From contig CM057149.1 in assembly GCA_029964075.1 (NCBI GenBank), forward strand, positions 2,366,465 to 2,430,464: a stretch of DNA of 64,000 nucleotides, given 5' to 3'. This DNA comes from Patiria pectinifera (taxonomy: Eukaryota; Echinodermata; Asteroidea; Valvatida; Asterinidae). Made by a program: the position numbers and the translations under genes. The notes below the pieces were generated by a model that worked only from the letters and a program-made list of their open reading frames with translations, did not search any database and had not been told where the DNA came from. Of the stretch, positions 22,250 to 37,644 are shown in pieces. Each line of letters begins with the position of its first letter. Position 1 is the stretch's first letter.

Positions 22250-25000
22250 TGTATACAAAAATACCATTTTCTTGAAAATGACTTCACACCAGGTGCCATA
22301 ATTTTACAGGATGCTTTAGACTGTCATTTACCAACATCCTAGTAAGATATTTCGTAAAAACTCGGTAGTTTTATTTTTCGATGTTTGCAAATGTTGTTAT
22401 TTCCCTTTAAAACAAAAAAAATCTATATAAGGCCAAAAATAGTCTCCGGTTTCTGGTATGGAGCTTGCCCCAAAAGTGGTGCAGAGATGCGTTTTTTGGG
22501 GTTTTTTTTAAATTGTTTTTTCTTCAAATGTCGGCGGATGACTGCAAATGGTGCCGGACTAAATTTTGTGCAAAATGTATGGGAACCCAGAGAGGCCACA
22601 TAAAACTCATACTCGATCATAACCCTATCTAAAAACACGTTAAAATTGTGCAGCAGCAGGATTCCAGTCAAACCAGTGAGTTTGGCAGTTTTGAGATAGC
22701 ATCTTACCTTAAAAAAAAACTTTTTAATTTTGCTGGCACACATGGCTACGGCGACGCACGTGTAGACCAGAAACCAGAGCCTTTTTTTTGTGTTGGACTT
22801 AAGACAATCTCAGTTAGGGACTGCTGACTGACAGCCTGGCAAATTTCTCATCTAAAGTGCCAACCTGCATCTATATGCAAACCTTTTAAAGCAATCTAAT
22901 TGCAACAAATGTTTGAAAAATTTTATCCGCCCTTCAGACAGCCTAACCAGCTGGACCTGTTTTACTTCCAGTGAAGAATTTGTTACTGTTTAATATCCTT
23001 ACAATCTGAAGATTTCTTTCTTTGATATTAGCATGACATTTCCATTCTATCTTGTTTTCACTATGAAGGGATCTGAGGTTACATGTATGCTGAGGTGCTT
23101 TAATTGGCTTATCCACAATGCGTGGAAAAGCCTTTGGTTTTTGTTCTGATTTCTTTGTTCTTCTTCTTGTTGTTTGTACATGTATGCAAAGTCAGGAACG
23201 TGTTTTGATGAAAATGAAGGCAACGCCATGATGACTTTTATCACTTGATTTTTTTAATTGATTTTTGAATTGTTCATCCCATCCGCATATCTCACGAACA
23301 AAACATACAAAACTCTAAATTCTTTTTGCAAAAGGTTTTGTAGGTCATTAATAATAGGCACACAATTTTTACAAAATGTGTGACATCACAAACAATGTGG
23401 GTTTTTTAAAAACCACATACAAGGGAAGGTCCAATTGTCTTGAAACTTGGTGGGTTGTTAGCATGTGATAGAACGTATAAGTTGAAAGACGTAACGGTGA
23501 CATCGTTAGTTATTGTTTTTTAATGAATTAAAAAAAAATTCTACTTACAATTCTTCTGAATTAAAAAAAATTGTTACATGTCTCAATTTTGATTATTCTT
23601 TACAGCATATTCAATTGTTTAGAAATAAAATAAATTGAGAGGCCTAATTTAAAAAAATAAACTATCAATTAAAAAAATTCGCAGAAAAGACAGTTGTATT
23701 GTCCATTTTGGACAATCAACACTTCTTATGTTGATTCATTTGTTGCCAATTTCAAGGAATCACACTATAGGAAAAGAACAGCCATTCCAGGCACTTTTCT
23801 AGGAAATTTTCCTTAATATATAAACCCCAACCAATCATACCTATTGAAATCACATTTCCATAACTGCTGCTCAACAGACCGAACATAGACTCCTAAAATA
23901 TGTGAATAACAGTAACCCATTGACTATACAGTATGTCCTCAGACATGCATGTATAAATCAACAGGCACATTAAAACTGTTCCCATCCATATTTTGACTCT
24001 AGAGCTTTGAAACTTAACAAATTGTGTTTGAACAAAATATTTGATATCATCAAAATAGAATGATTTGCTCCCCTGACTGCCTCGAATGCGCACATTTGGG
24101 CTCCAAAACGCGTTTGAACAAAATTATATTAATTAGAAAGAACAATTAAAAGTAGGACATGAGCACTGTTCATGCAACCATCCTTTAAAACTGGTCATTT
24201 TTGTGTTATTCCTCCAAGAACGAATTTTGGGGGTCACAATTTTGTCCCAGAAAAATCGAGCTGTGAATGCTATAGTTGTGAATCATGTGGCACAGTGGTT
24301 TGCATTCTGCGGACGTTAAAGAAACAACATTTGTGTATTGGCGCTGGTGTATGTGACACACACACAACGTGAACAGTTCATTGAAAAGAGACAACTTTAA
24401 ATACGTACGCTTATGCCACAAAATTGATTTTTTTGGGTCTTTTCTCAGGAATGCTAAGCCATTAGGTTAGTTTCCTTTCAACCAGACCTTTGCAATAGGA
24501 TAAGTAAACAATTCGAAACGTGAAATTTTCAGGGATTTCAGGCTGTCTTGCCCCTTTAATGACCAGTCTAAAACTGAAAATGTTTTGTAACAAGAACTGG
24601 CTTGCTTCAGGTTTTTGACCCTAGCAGTAATTAGTCAGACATATAATGTAAAAAACAAAAACAAAAAAACACACCAATCGATGTTCCATTCTGAAAAAGG
24701 AAATGTGATACTTTTATTGATTAGCAGAGTTTTGCTGTGGGGCTGCATCATGGCTGAGAATGCATGCAAAGGCCAAGGGAAGAAAAGTCCTGAAATGTTG
24801 CAAGTGTGTGGGTTGCTTCAAATGGCAAAGGCTGAGGATACCTTGTGCTGCCTGATCTTTCTGTGTCTCATTTTAAATTTATAAAGTTAGGGGTTATTCT
24901 GGTCAATTTTCTTGGATCTTGAAAATGAGAAGATTATGTATAACAGGTGGTCCGTGGAACGCATGTGTCCCCTTTTTTCATGGTCAATCCCTATTCTTTT

Positions 25001-25275
25001 GAAACAGCGACCTCAAATGACCCCTACATGACCTTTGGCCTCCAATTTCGGAAGTTGTGATGAACCCCCGCTCAAGGATCTCTCCATCTAAGTTACATGA
25101 AAATCCATTAAATTCTGTAGACTAAAAATGTGAAGCATATTTCAACAATGACCTCTATTGACCCCTACATGACCTTTGACCTCAGCAATCGGATGAAGAA
25201 TTGTGTCTTCCCACCCAAAAGGGTCAATGCATCCAAGTTTCGTCAAAATCCATGAAAGCATGTAGAAGTTATACA
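25001..25275. repeat. Two-unit repeat with 'gacccctacatgacctttg'
   Basis: Two tandem units offset by 141 bp share 'tgacccctacatgaccttt' (25018 and 25159) and later 'aaaatccat...tgtag'. This sequence is recognisable as a dispersed motif of several marine invertebrate genomes. No coding potential. Confidence 0.7.
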
Positions 25276-28200
25276 TTTTTTTTCAAAACTGTTAACAGGT
25301 CTACGGGTCTACAGACTTACGAGTCTACTGTCATACAGAATTTAGGACTGGTTAGTGTCTTTCAAAACTTTGTTTAAACAACACAAAAACTTGTTGAGTA
25401 TCCAGCAGACAAGTATGTGCTTCTTTCAGTAAGGGCAATTAACCATTAGCATGTGGACGTCATTATATTACACTTATTTATTCACTGAAAAATCAGTAAA
25501 GTAAACCACAGAGTGCTCAGACAGCTTGTTTTCGGGGGCCTTTTGCAGTGAGTAATAGGCAAGGCAGTTTAAAGCACATGTTTGGATAAAAACTGAGTGA
25601 AACATTTTTCGGAGGGACATTTTTTTTTTTAGATATTCGGTATTAAAAAAGTCTGCCATAAATTCTATCCCTAATACCCAAGAGTTGAATATTATTTGCT
25701 TAAATTGGTACACGATTTACTTCTTTTTATGTGTGTGTGTTATAATTATGTTATACCCTCGCTGTCTACCACATGTATCTTGATCATATATTATCAGAAA
25801 CACAGCAAGTACTCAGATTTTCACTGGTTCCACGTGGAATGTCAAAAGGGAAAAAAGTCCTGCAGCACAGCAAAGTTAGCATGAATTTGATATGCGTGCT
25901 GTCAGCAAAATGACAACTTAATTAGCTTGCCGTTCAACCCTTTACATCAAGACTTTAATTTCCAAATTGACTGTAACATGAGTAAAAGCAAAAGCTGAAA
26001 TATGCTTGAGTTGAACAATATGGGAGAGTCATATTACCAGGATGGGATAATGAGGAAGAAAAGGGCAATTGCTGGATAAGCGCAGTTTCAGAAACTAGTG
26101 TTCCCCCTTTTCTTCCTGATGCGATTGTCAAACTAAGAAAATATGGCCGTCTTGGATTTAATACAGCACGAACATGAATCAGTTTGTGTCTCTGCCAATA
26201 CATGTAAGTGCATGAAAAATTGTTTTCAGTGTTTTGCTGTTTGTTTGCCTATAGGTTAATCCGGCTTGTTTGGCAAGCAATCAGGCACGCAGGCATTGCA
26301 ATGATTCCCGCTATAAATCACGGTTCTGTACTTCAACAAGATATTTTATGCAATTCTTCCCTTAATAGATTATCTTTCATGACAAGAGGCACTGGAGCAC
26401 CGATGTATATAGATTTTATACAATGTAAGAACGAAAAAGTTCCAGGAATAAACCTCGACCCATTAATAAATGAAGGCGATACAAGCTGACGCACATTAAT
26501 CCTTTTGTAATGATGGCATGCGCATGGTTGTAAACGTCACAATAGACAGACTCATTCAATTAAGATGAATGCTATGGACTGAATTTTTTCTGGGCCGAGG
26601 GGGGGGGGGCCTCAAGATTTCTTACAAAGTTAAAGATTTACATATTTTCTTTTCTTAATGTTTTATTGATTACATTTCTGAAAAAGCGTCACTCAAATTT
26701 CTTGGAAAAAAAATATCTAAAACCCACCAAGCAAATGTGAACTGAACCACAGCCCGAGAGCAAGTTAGCCACCCCTTCCTCTTCTGAAAGGTCGATGACA
26801 GAGTACTGAGACATGCCCCTCAAACAAGGTTCTCCTTCACAAAACACTCTGGCAAAATGTCTATGGTGCAAGTGATGCCTGCAGCAGCTTTGATAACGCT
26901 TGGAATACGGAGAGCTTGCGGATTCAATAACAAACGACAGAAAAACATGTGATATTACTGAGGTGTATGTGGATGGTTTGAGTTGTTGATAATGGGTCTG
27001 TAGTGTCCTCGCTTCTGGTTGAATTAGGTCACGTTTTACCATCGCATGGGGGGGGGGTAAGGACACTAATGGAACCGCAACCACAAAAGGCTTGCAAGCT
27101 TGCAAGAATTGGACTAAAAAATATTAGAATTCTGCTACAGAGCATGTTCTGTATTATCTGATGGCAAAGCACCACGTCACAATAAGATCCATCTTGGGCC
27201 TTGTCACAAAATTTTTTTTTGAATCTATTTCCATTTTGGGCTCTCTCCTATGGCCTCAGATCAAATTTAGCACAGGTCTAGATGACAGGATACATTTCCC
27301 CCTTTATAAAAATCCAGACAGAGCTCTTTCAGAAATTATTTGTGTGCAGATACAGAGGTGATGCATGTTAATAGAAAATGACTTCTAATTGGAAGTTCAC
27401 GGACCATAATGAATGGATGTATGATGGAATGTTGCATCAGTGCAACGTCAATTAATACAGGGTTTTGCAACTCATTGACATAATCTACTGTAAAAATGTG
27501 CAGAGGTTTTCAAATGGTTGCATTCAAGTTTGTACTAATTACCGGCATACATTAACATTAGGAATGGTCTCTTGATGAAGTCATACCATTTACTTCCCTA
27601 CAAACCTAAAACAATCTGAAAAAAAAGTCTAAAGAAAGAACCAGCAACTCAGTGATTATTGAACCTGTCTATGTGTTGCAAATTTAAAACTTTCCAAATT
27701 TAGTTCTATTTCACTAGTGTTGAAAAAGGTTTTAATAAGATTTTTACAAACGTCTCTGACATTTAGCTGCTTGTGTGGGTACTGCCCCCCCCCCTAGTCC
27801 CCTAAGTCTAATGACTCCTGACATGATCTGGTCATGCATGGAGTGCGTGCCTTGCTTGCCAAATGACAAATCACGTCAAATTTCATCACGACCAAACATG
27901 CACTTGAATGAATCTCTGAGGGTTTGTGCATGCTGGGTTGGCAAAACCATGAATCACAAGCTACTTCATCCCGGACATGCATACAGTTTATTGAATCTTA
28001 GTGTATCCATTCTCAAAAAACGTGACTGGTTTTATGTTTTTGGTTTGCTCAACCCCCCCCACCCCCCCCCCCCCCTGTCAGTGATGAACTAAACACTCAA
28101 ACGGCCAATGCTCTAGTCGGTGGGCTTTGATTTCAAGCAGAACCCCATATTGATTCTGATGGATGAAGGGCGTAACAGATATCCTGCACAAAAGAAATCA

Positions 28201-31200
28201 GAACGTGCCATCGCATGTGATGTATGAATACCAAGGGGTATTATACAAGGGATGAGTCAAGAGACACGTTTCTCTTGTCCGTTAGATCTTCAGAGCAAGA
28301 GCGGATTAAATCATAGTAGACCAAATTAAACACTGCCTTGTGTACCATGAGACAGGAATGCATAAATGCAGGCGGAAGGCCCATGTCCGAATCACTTGCA
28401 GTGTTCCTTGGTAATATTAATGACCTTGTTGCATGTTTGTTTGGGGGCACATTTCTAGAAGAAAGTTCAGCTTTGCAAGCTAATGTTCCCATGACGTGAG
28501 ACAGGGTTGCATAAAGTCAATAGAATCTGCAGGATCAAGTTATACTTTCATGAGATTTGTGTACAACGTATACAGTATGATGAGGTGCAGTGCACAGCAT
28601 TAAAGATGTGAATAATTTTTGGGAGTGTGTACATTTGTGCTTTGGGATATTTATTATAATTGCATGCACAAGCTGGCAGCTCACTTTTGTGCCATTTGTC
28701 CCAGGAGCATTTGCTTCCCTCACATATTTACTTTTATCATTTTTATATGATAGCATTTCTTATATATATGATTAGTTGTGTATAGATCTGCTTCAGCCGG
28801 CTCAGCAACAATCGGTTCGTATAACAGTAATAATGTATAGCATGTCATGTCAAGATTTTATTTGGATGCATTGGTCACGTACGTCTGTTGCTTAGTCATA
28901 AAGTACAAACACAGGGCAATGTAAAGCCGTCATCACTCATAACCAAATAAGGTAATGAGGTTGACATGCAAATGAAAATATGCAAATGTTGGAGCTTTCA
29001 ACCAATAGGGAGCCTTTATAATCCTTAGCCGTCATCGGTGAACAAAATTTTGTTTACACCTGTCACATGTCACAGCTATAGCTCAGAGGCATTGAGTTTA
29101 TTTTTACCTACGGAAAATATGTGCCATGTCGTCTGGGTAAAACATGTACATACCTGTAATAATATAAAACTTAACCAATTCTACAATGTTAGTATAATGA
29201 TGTGATGAAATGAAATAACAAACAGTTATTTGCACCCCTTTACCAGTCTTGGGAGCAACTCAACATTCTAAAACGGGGCATATCATAGTACTGAAAACAC
29301 TTCAACACACTTGACTCATAGTTGTAAAGGATCTGGAAAAAAAAAACCAACATATTATTTTCCAGCACAGATCATAATAGTCACAACAATTTTGTGTTGA
29401 ATTTTGAATTGTGTTGACAATATTGTTTGGTGCGCTATGTCTTCTTGTTTGCTTTGAATGAGTAAACAACATCATTACTGTCATTCTTCCATTCTGAAAT
29501 GTCTGCTGAACATCTGATTTTCTCACAACTTACTCTCACAAATTTCTGAAAATCAGAACTTTAATGTTGTGGTAATTTAGCAGTCAATTTGTGCTTAAGA
29601 CTCCTCCAAAATGAACTTTGTTTCAAATAAAGTGTTTTGTTACATGCAGTATGTTTAAAATTTGGTATTTACTTTTCAAAAATGCTCAAGATAAAACTTG
29701 ATTTACTGAGCTAACACACACACATGTGAAGGCAAGCCTAATTGAACCCATCATTCAAAGGCTGGCCTACATGTAAACAGCAGTAACAAGTTTACAGTTG
29801 ATAAAGAGCTGTACCCAAGCACTCTCCGTCTGCAAAGTATTAAAAGATTGAAACGAAGTAGATTTAGTTTCAAAATTAATTTCAATAAAACGGCACTGGA
29901 AAACACCTGTTGAATTAATTTCTATTGCTTCCATAGAACAGTTTTCTATTGAATCGAGGACCAACCACCCCCAAATTAATAATAATAATAAAAAAAATTC
30001 AAAAAATGAATTTCAAATCCATCTTAGCAATGTGTTGTAGAAAAAAATTGAAATTTTGTGTCAGCACTTTGGGGAACTGTTTCTCTTCAGCAAGGAGTGT
30101 ATCGTGCAATCAATTTTTAAGCCACACAACACGATACAATATACGTTGGGGAAAAAAAGAACAAATGCATACATTAAACTACACTGAAGACATGAGGGGC
30201 TGCCAAGACAGGAGCCTGGCTCCAATTTAATCAGGTCTCTCTGAGACTGTCATAGCAAGTCACGAGCAAGCAACTGCTGGCTGTTTGGATGAGGTGATGA
30301 AATATACGAAGTAACAAAATCCAAACAGCAATGGATTTCCATAAGATTTGGCCTGAAACTAAGAATGGTGACTTTGCTAGCTACATGTTTATTTTTCATT
30401 ATGTTCACTGAAATGTGTATCACAAATGTGCTTCAGAAACTTTGATTGGTGAAAAAAAATGGAAGCACACAATTTATGTAATAACTCCAAGTTCTAGCAG
30501 CTGGTTATTTTAAAAATACGTGTACGGGTTATTGAGAGAAAAAAAATGCTTCAACTCCCTTAAGATGAAATCAACATAAACACATTCCAAAGATGTTCTA
30601 GAAAGAATGAGCCAATCTTCTCTGAACTCAAAATGCATCCCTTGTTCAATCTACAAGGAAGGAATCTCTTCTTGGAAAAAAACACCCACTGATTTGATGT
30701 TTAAAAATGCACATTTTTTAGGGGGCGAAGATTCCTTGAATACACTAAGCCACTTCAATACTAATCAGGCATTACTCAAATCAAATAATGCATTCTGCGC
30801 TCAAGAATCTCATTTTGAAGGGATTCAATCTTGGATGAACGGATTCAAGTATTACAGTCTCTACTAAAAACAAAATAATATGCCTGCATCATTTTATATT
30901 TGCATTAAGCATGCACAGGAATTGTCAACAAGTTTAAACAAATGAGCTTCCTGATATTTCTAATCCATCAAAAAACTTAGAAAACATTCACAATTTTTAG
31001 GATTTCGGTTATTAATTTTATCATGATTTTTCCTTCTCATAACAATTTTATTTTATGCTGACTACATTTAATCAATTTCTTTGTATTCATGTCAGGTTTT
31101 CTCATCCTATGGCTTTGATGAATTTTGAGGAACAAATTTGTTGCGCAGTTCAAGTCTAACTCCTGTGGTGTGGAAATGAGTTTCTTTAAAATTATAGAAA

Positions 31201-31302
31201 TGTCAATACAAAGACATCAGTGCAGAACCAAAAAAAGACAAACTTTCATGGGCTAAATTAATTTACAAAAACTTTGTTATCACTGATGGAAATCTTAACT
31301 GC

Positions 31303-31626
31303 AAGGGCGTCAATCGTTTCTCAAACATGGGGGGGCATACCTTGATCAGCACTAATGCGAGGGCAAAGTACGAAGCCCTACCAGTATGGGGTCTGGGGCC
31401 CGCTTAAGGACCCCGAAAAAAATTTGGATTCTAGACGGCCTGTGGTGCGATCTGCGGCAATTTCTGACAACTTAAACCAATTTCTACGAGCAAAAGATCA
31501 TCTTTAAACATGACCTTTTAGTTTGGAGTCATTCATCGGCGATTCTGAGCTATAGAATCATTATGTTCGCTACGATTTTTTGGGGGGAAGGAAAAAAAAG
31601 TGTGGGGGGGGGGGACAAACGATATG
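31303..31626 (+). repeat. Dispersed repeat R1, copy 2
   Basis: Collinear with 317-640 over its length, including 'cataccttgatcag', 'gtggtgcgatctgcggcaat', 'gtttggagtcatt' and the terminal 'aaaagtgtgggggg' run. It lies in the same orientation. Both copies stop at a G tract followed by 'aaacgata'. Confidence 0.7.
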
Positions 31627-34484
31627 ATATCCCCCACTTTAAACAGTGGGGGTGGGGGGACTTGTCACCCATGCTTAACTGTGTGGGGAAAAATTGCAAA
31701 ATATCGTACATTTTGCAAAAAGTCCAAGCTAGTTGACCTAAGATCTTTATATCCTCCCTAGTTAACTTATCTCTATAAAAAGTGTGAGGTGGCATGTTTA
31801 ACCTGACAAACAGACACTGTACATTTATCATAGTTTCACTGTAAATTCAATAACCGTTGACAACTTTCTTGGTAAGAAAGTGCTGCTTATTGAGTTTTTG
31901 GAGTCTATTGATTCAGCAATACACAGATACCTTTCGTGCCAATCACCTCAAGTGGATGCAGACAATCTATCATTCACAAAGTACTCAACACCCGCTGCAG
32001 CGGGATTACTGCATGGAGGCATCCAAACCATTAGCTTGTCATGCTTGATTGGCAAAGCTTGCAAGGGCCGCTTATCTTGCCGTGCCGGGCTGTCACTTGC
32101 GGAGCACTATACGCAGGCACAGTACTGCCAAGCACTTCATCCTGATGGGTTATTCATTCTTCATCAGCAGAGACTCGCTGATCATGATTTGCTGACTGCG
32201 TGTGATAAAAGGTGGTCATAATTCACGACAATCACTGCCTCTTGAACCTCACTCCTTCGGTTATTTCTTCTTTATTTCTTCCTCGTTTCAACTCCTTTTG
32301 ACTGACTCATTTTACTCGGGGTAGAAGCCCAGCAGACCTCAGCTGTCACTGCAGAACTCCCAATTCAATTAGGCATACCACTATTGATTTTTTCTCCAAT
32401 CTTCTGCTTTTTAATTCTTTCCTTACGTGGCAGGTAGACATGGACAGGTTTTATAAAAATCAAAGATGGTAAACGTTTGGTGTATATTTTGTTTAGTTTG
32501 CTCACATGAAAAAAAATCAACAATGTAACAAAATTCAACCAACATAAAAATCAACACCAAACACAAAAAAACCAAGAGATCTTTGGTTGTTGTTTTTCCT
32601 AGTATAGCCCACATCCCAAATGGCAACTAAAGCATGAACAGACAAAGGAACAAGATGGACAAGTAAAGCAAACAAAGGAGAACAAAAAATGTGCAAAAGA
32701 GAAAAATTACCCAATAAAATGCTGGATAAAATGAAATAGGGCAACACAGTAAAATGTTAAACAGTTGTCTAAAAATACTATACAGTGTAAAAATGTCGGA
32801 GACTAGATTTAAGAACGTTAAAAGGAGAAATGATAAGAGCATTCCTATTATCGTTGCAAGACCAGAAAACGTTTTGGGGAATTGCACAGATCCAGAATAT
32901 TTGTATTTATCTGTCCTAGCCTTCGCATGATGGAAAGTTTGAACCTCAAAATGTCTACCGTTAGCAAGAAAAGTGTCAGTACTCTTATATTTTCAATTGC
33001 CTTTTGTTCAAAACTTTAGCTATGCGTATGGTGCTCACATTTGTCTTGCTGGCAACCTCCAGTCTCCTGCCACTTTCAGTTTTGCAAGTGACAGAAATAA
33101 CATGGTTTTTTTTAACCTACATGTACATGTACATGACATTTATGCAAGATTCCACAGAAATTGGTATGTGAAGTGAACAGCGTTAACGCTACAGTATACA
33201 AAGAAAAAATTATTTTCAATGTTGCCATTTCACATATAATAGTGTTACAATCATAATGTGTAAGCATAATGCACAAATATGCAATTAGCAGTGTATAATA
33301 CACAAAGATCTTGAATACTGGTAAGCAAGCAAATTTACGACAACATTTAGGTATAAGGCGAAGCAAGTTGCTTTTGTACCCTAAACTATTGACAAACAAG
33401 TGTACATGACAGGAAAACAGCGACAATACATGACAAAGGACAATCGGACCCACAAGACACAACCTAGAAAAAACAAACAGTTAAGTGGGCATGCACATTT
33501 TCACATTAAAGCTAAAGAAGACTGATTATTTTATTTAAAAATGCACTGCTCAAAATTTATTTCTATGAAATCAAAGGTTAAACATTATACAGCATGGACA
33601 GTGGACAACAAGTTTTATTCATTTTTCTGAATCTCATTTTTCAGGGAGATTGAGGCAACTAAACATGGTCTTAGTTTGAAAACTGTTCTAAAATGTCTTT
33701 AGTTCATGGAAAATACTCAACAAGTAACAAGGTTTTTGTGAAGATGGCTAACAGCCTGAATTGACAGTGCACTATTTCTGTCAATACCATTTGGTTTTTT
33801 TGCATTTAAATCGTGACCGGATATTCAATATTACCACTTGCCCATTATGCACTGCAGGTACATGTACTGCATCCTTAAGCAGTCAAGAACAGACTGCTAA
33901 AACGATAAAACAACACATTTTCTAAATATATGCCTTTGTACAGTACTGACTGGTGACTTGGAATAAATGAAAATACAAGACATATGCTACCACTATACAC
34001 CTCTACAACACTCACCTCCCAAATACCTGCATAAAGATCAAACCACAGTAAATGTACTTTTACAGCGCAAATCAAACCTCTCCACATCCCCTTGGATTCT
34101 ACCACTAATCCTATTAGGTTCAATGCAGTAAGTAAATAAGCTGTCTCATTATCAGCCCATTAGAAGAGAACAAGTGTTTAAAAGCAGTGTAATTGGTTTC
34201 AGTATGTGCCAGACAGTGGATAATTACAATAAAAGATTAGTCATCTTCCTGGAGGTTCCTTGACCTTAGCACGAGGACATCGCCACCTGGTGAGGACACA
34301 GTCACCTGATGAGGACACACTTTTATTGATTTTGGGGTGTACATGGAGAGGGAAATAGGGTTAGACACATGAGCTATGAATTTACAGATTGAATTCCGCA
34401 TGTATTACTTTAGACTTACGCACAAACTGAAAGGCGACTTTGCTTTATACACAGGGTCTCTCAAAAAACACATGAATCCTCAAT

Positions 34485-34881
34485 GCGTCTTCTTTTTCAC
34501 AGCTTTTAAAACAATACATCACGGCAAATATCTATACATATTTAGACAGTGTTGTTCATGGAGTACCAAAGTGAATACGTCACGTGTACAAAATGTGTGT
34601 AAAAGACATTAGTGGGTGATTCAGCCCGAGAACCAACACGCGCACGTACTCCATTCGTTTGCACTACACTTTCTGGTTCCAAATGACGTCATCTCGGTAC
34701 TCCATCGTCTTTTCAACAACAATTTTTTTTCGCAATTGGCACTTATTTTTTAATTGACCATAACTCAATCAATATTTACCCAATTGGAAAGATTTCTTCG
34801 TTGTTGAAAAACTAATGGAATATACTCTCTATGTATAGATATTTGCAATGTATTTTTTAAAAGCTGTGAAAAAGAGGACGC
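34485..34881. mobile_element. TIR element, about 397 bp
   Basis: The left arm 'ctttttcacagcttttaaaa' followed by 'caaatatctatacata' is mirrored on the right by 'tatgtatagatatttg' and 'ttttaaaagctgtgaaaaag'. The tips are 'gcgtc' and 'gacgc'. The interior includes 'atgacgtcat', a CRE-like palindrome. No coding frame. Confidence 0.75.
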
Positions 34882-34889
34882 TTTCAGGT

Positions 34890-35170
34890 TTTGGGGCGTC
34901 GCCAGGATATTTTTTTGGGTGGGGGTGGGGGGCAAAGCACATTTTGTCCCCGAAATCCTTGTACTTTCTCAAGCATATTATTAATTTATATATTTTTTTT
35001 TGAGGGTAGGAGGGGGACATTTGCCCAGCCCCACCTCCACTGACACCCCTGCAGGCGCCCATTTTGCAAATGGCAAATATGACTTCACACCTCTTTTTTT
35101 TTGGGGGGGGGGAGGGGAGGGGGAAAACACCCCCCCCCCCTTGCCCCATCTTAGCAACGCCCATGATCCT
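34890..35170. repeat. Repeat block with G and C tracts
   Basis: Contains 'gtgggggtggggggc', a run of about ten G at 35103, a purine-rich 'ggaggggagggggaaa' block, and ten or more C at 35130. It resembles a dispersed G-tract repeat also seen near 46790-46930 and 48650-48790. The overlapping minus-strand frame is a composition artefact. Confidence 0.5.
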
Positions 35171-37644
35171 GTATGACCCCTTTGGTTGTAACAAAATGGA
35201 TTTTAGGTATTCTCCCTAGGTTTTAATAGGGCACTCTCAGACCCAGTAAATTTTTTTTCTCAATAAATATACTATCTCTAAATACGCTTACCCTTTCCTT
35301 CACTCTTCTTAAATCATAAACTGTCCACGCAATCCGGAAATAGATAATATAAATGTCATTATTAATACATGCCATGTCAACTGCTATACTCATTTCATCA
35401 GCAGACAGGCCCTCAGCCAGCAATTTGAATTGGGTAAGATAAATAGCGCGGCCTGCCAGCTGTAATCTTGCATCTTTCTGCTGACAACTCATTCATTAAA
35501 CCCAGCGCACTGTGTGCTCACATAAACTGCTCACCGATGCTATATCCTCACCCACATTGCTTTCAATGGTTCATTAACCACAGACTTCCAGACCGGATAT
35601 TAAAGCCCAAAAAAGTTTCCGGGAAATCCGGGTGAATAGTTTTTTAGCACATACCCTTTAAATCTCATAGATGTTTTTGTAAGGATGGCAGTCGATTAGC
35701 CAGAATGGTTCTCAAAATTCCTGACATGAGTTACAAGCTATGGCTTAATCAAAATCTTCCTTGGAAATTACTATTTTGCGGTGAATTTCCAAGAAATACA
35801 GGGCTGTTGGTCACAAATATTTCATCTGAAATCTCCCTCCTTTTTTGGATATTCAATTACTGCCATACTGCCATGCAAACTTATCTAATGATTCTCTTGC
35901 GTTTTATGCTGAGCTGCATGCTTCCGTTCATTAGTTATGCTACTTACAAAAAGTGAGACAACTCATTTTTTTCTGACGAAGTGACAAATCTCAATTTGTC
36001 ACTTAGTCTCATTGATGTTACATGTGTACAAGCACATGCTACTCCATACGTGTAGCGAATGTTCTCTAATTTTTCCATTTATGACTAATCTTATCAAGTA
36101 CCGGTACTTACTATCTCCCTAATTAAACATGATTTTAAGAAAACTGAGACAAGGTATGGCTAGTTAACTATTGGTCATTTACATATTTTCAATTCTTGGG
36201 GGAAAATATACATACTAAAACACGATTTGAAAAACTGACCAACTTGAAATGCAATTTCTTAAAACTCATCAGGTTTGCTACTTAGTGAACAGATTTGTCA
36301 TGTCGTAAAAACGGTGTTGAATTTATCACTAGGCTAATATCACAAAATAAAAAGACTTTGGTGTGACCCTGGAAGTGTCACACTATAAAACACACGCAAA
36401 TAAACTGAAATGTAAGTCATCAGATGTATTATTGTTGGATAAGTTACTCTTATGCACGGACAATTTTGAGCGGTATTCTCTTTAAAATTCATTTCCAGAC
36501 ACAGCTGCATGTCAATACAAGGTCCTGCCCTTCACTGACGTTTAAACACTGTATACTACAGCTGCACACAAAACATATTGGAAATTCCAAATAAAAAAAT
36601 AACCTCACTCAGAAATTACTATTCACAATGTTGGACCCTTTGAAAGTGAAAAAAAAGCCCAATCATTCAAAAGTTTTAAATTAATATATGAAAATAACCT
36701 CTAGTTATTCAGTCACACACAATTCTGCAAATTGTAACATACATATATAGGGAAGCAATGATCAAATCACAGCAAAAAGAACAGCTGAACTCTGGATGAA
36801 GATGACTGAGAGTTACTGATTAATTTGATGCAATCGCAAGGTAGGCCTAACAACCCTCAAGTGGGAGGAAAAGGAAAAGAATCCAGACAGCCACGGCTCT
36901 TACCTGAGTCTCCGTTAGCTGCCAGCACATATTCTCTGCGCTTTCTCATGATAACTGGTCTGAAGCTAAAATGGACCCAGCGTCAAGACCTGAATTGATG
37001 TTCCAGCCAAGAAATGCCCAAGAACAAGCCTTGTCCAATTACATTAGGTATAGTACACGTCTACCTATCCGTGTTGACCTGCTCGACTCTCCCCGGGTTT
37101 TGGTTCTGTATTTGCCCACTGGTCACAAGCACTCTCTGCAACCCATATGCACAATGCCACACAGCCTACACACCCGTCAATTTTCTATCTTCAACAAGAC
37201 CTAATGAAGCAGACCCCCGATGGCTCTGCGGGACTACGACGTACCACGCATCCAAAAGATGTATAAAAGGGCCACATGACCATCCACAATTCAATTTGAC
37301 GGTCCCCAGTCGTTGTGTACACATAACGCACACATGTGCTCTGGACTAGTAGTGCCTCTAATTAACCAGTGTAAGGGAAATTGGCAAATCCTACATGAAT
37401 ACTGGAGATCACGGTCAGGATTTTCCCATAGCGTGGATGGATATATATGACTTTTTTCTATGTCCCACCATTGGTGAAGAATAAAAAGAGAGTTCCTATT
37501 AGGCTACATGTATAATACAGCCAAAGCAACAAGAAGTCTAGAAGATCACTGCCCCCCTCCCCTCCCCGAAAAGAACAACTTGATGTGATATGAACAAACC
37601 GTAAAGCGTTTGCTTTATAAAATATCTATTATTAGTCTGTGATT

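Noticed and set aside
26689..27105. A 138-codon minus-strand frame
   Set aside because: No domain, no credible splice sites joining it in phase to the receptor exons, and interruption by a G tract at about 27047.
32627..32887. Very hydrophobic 86-codon minus frame resembling a membrane protein
   Set aside because: The hydrophobicity follows from A/T-rich sequence (Phe and Leu codons); there is no homology, start context or splice support.
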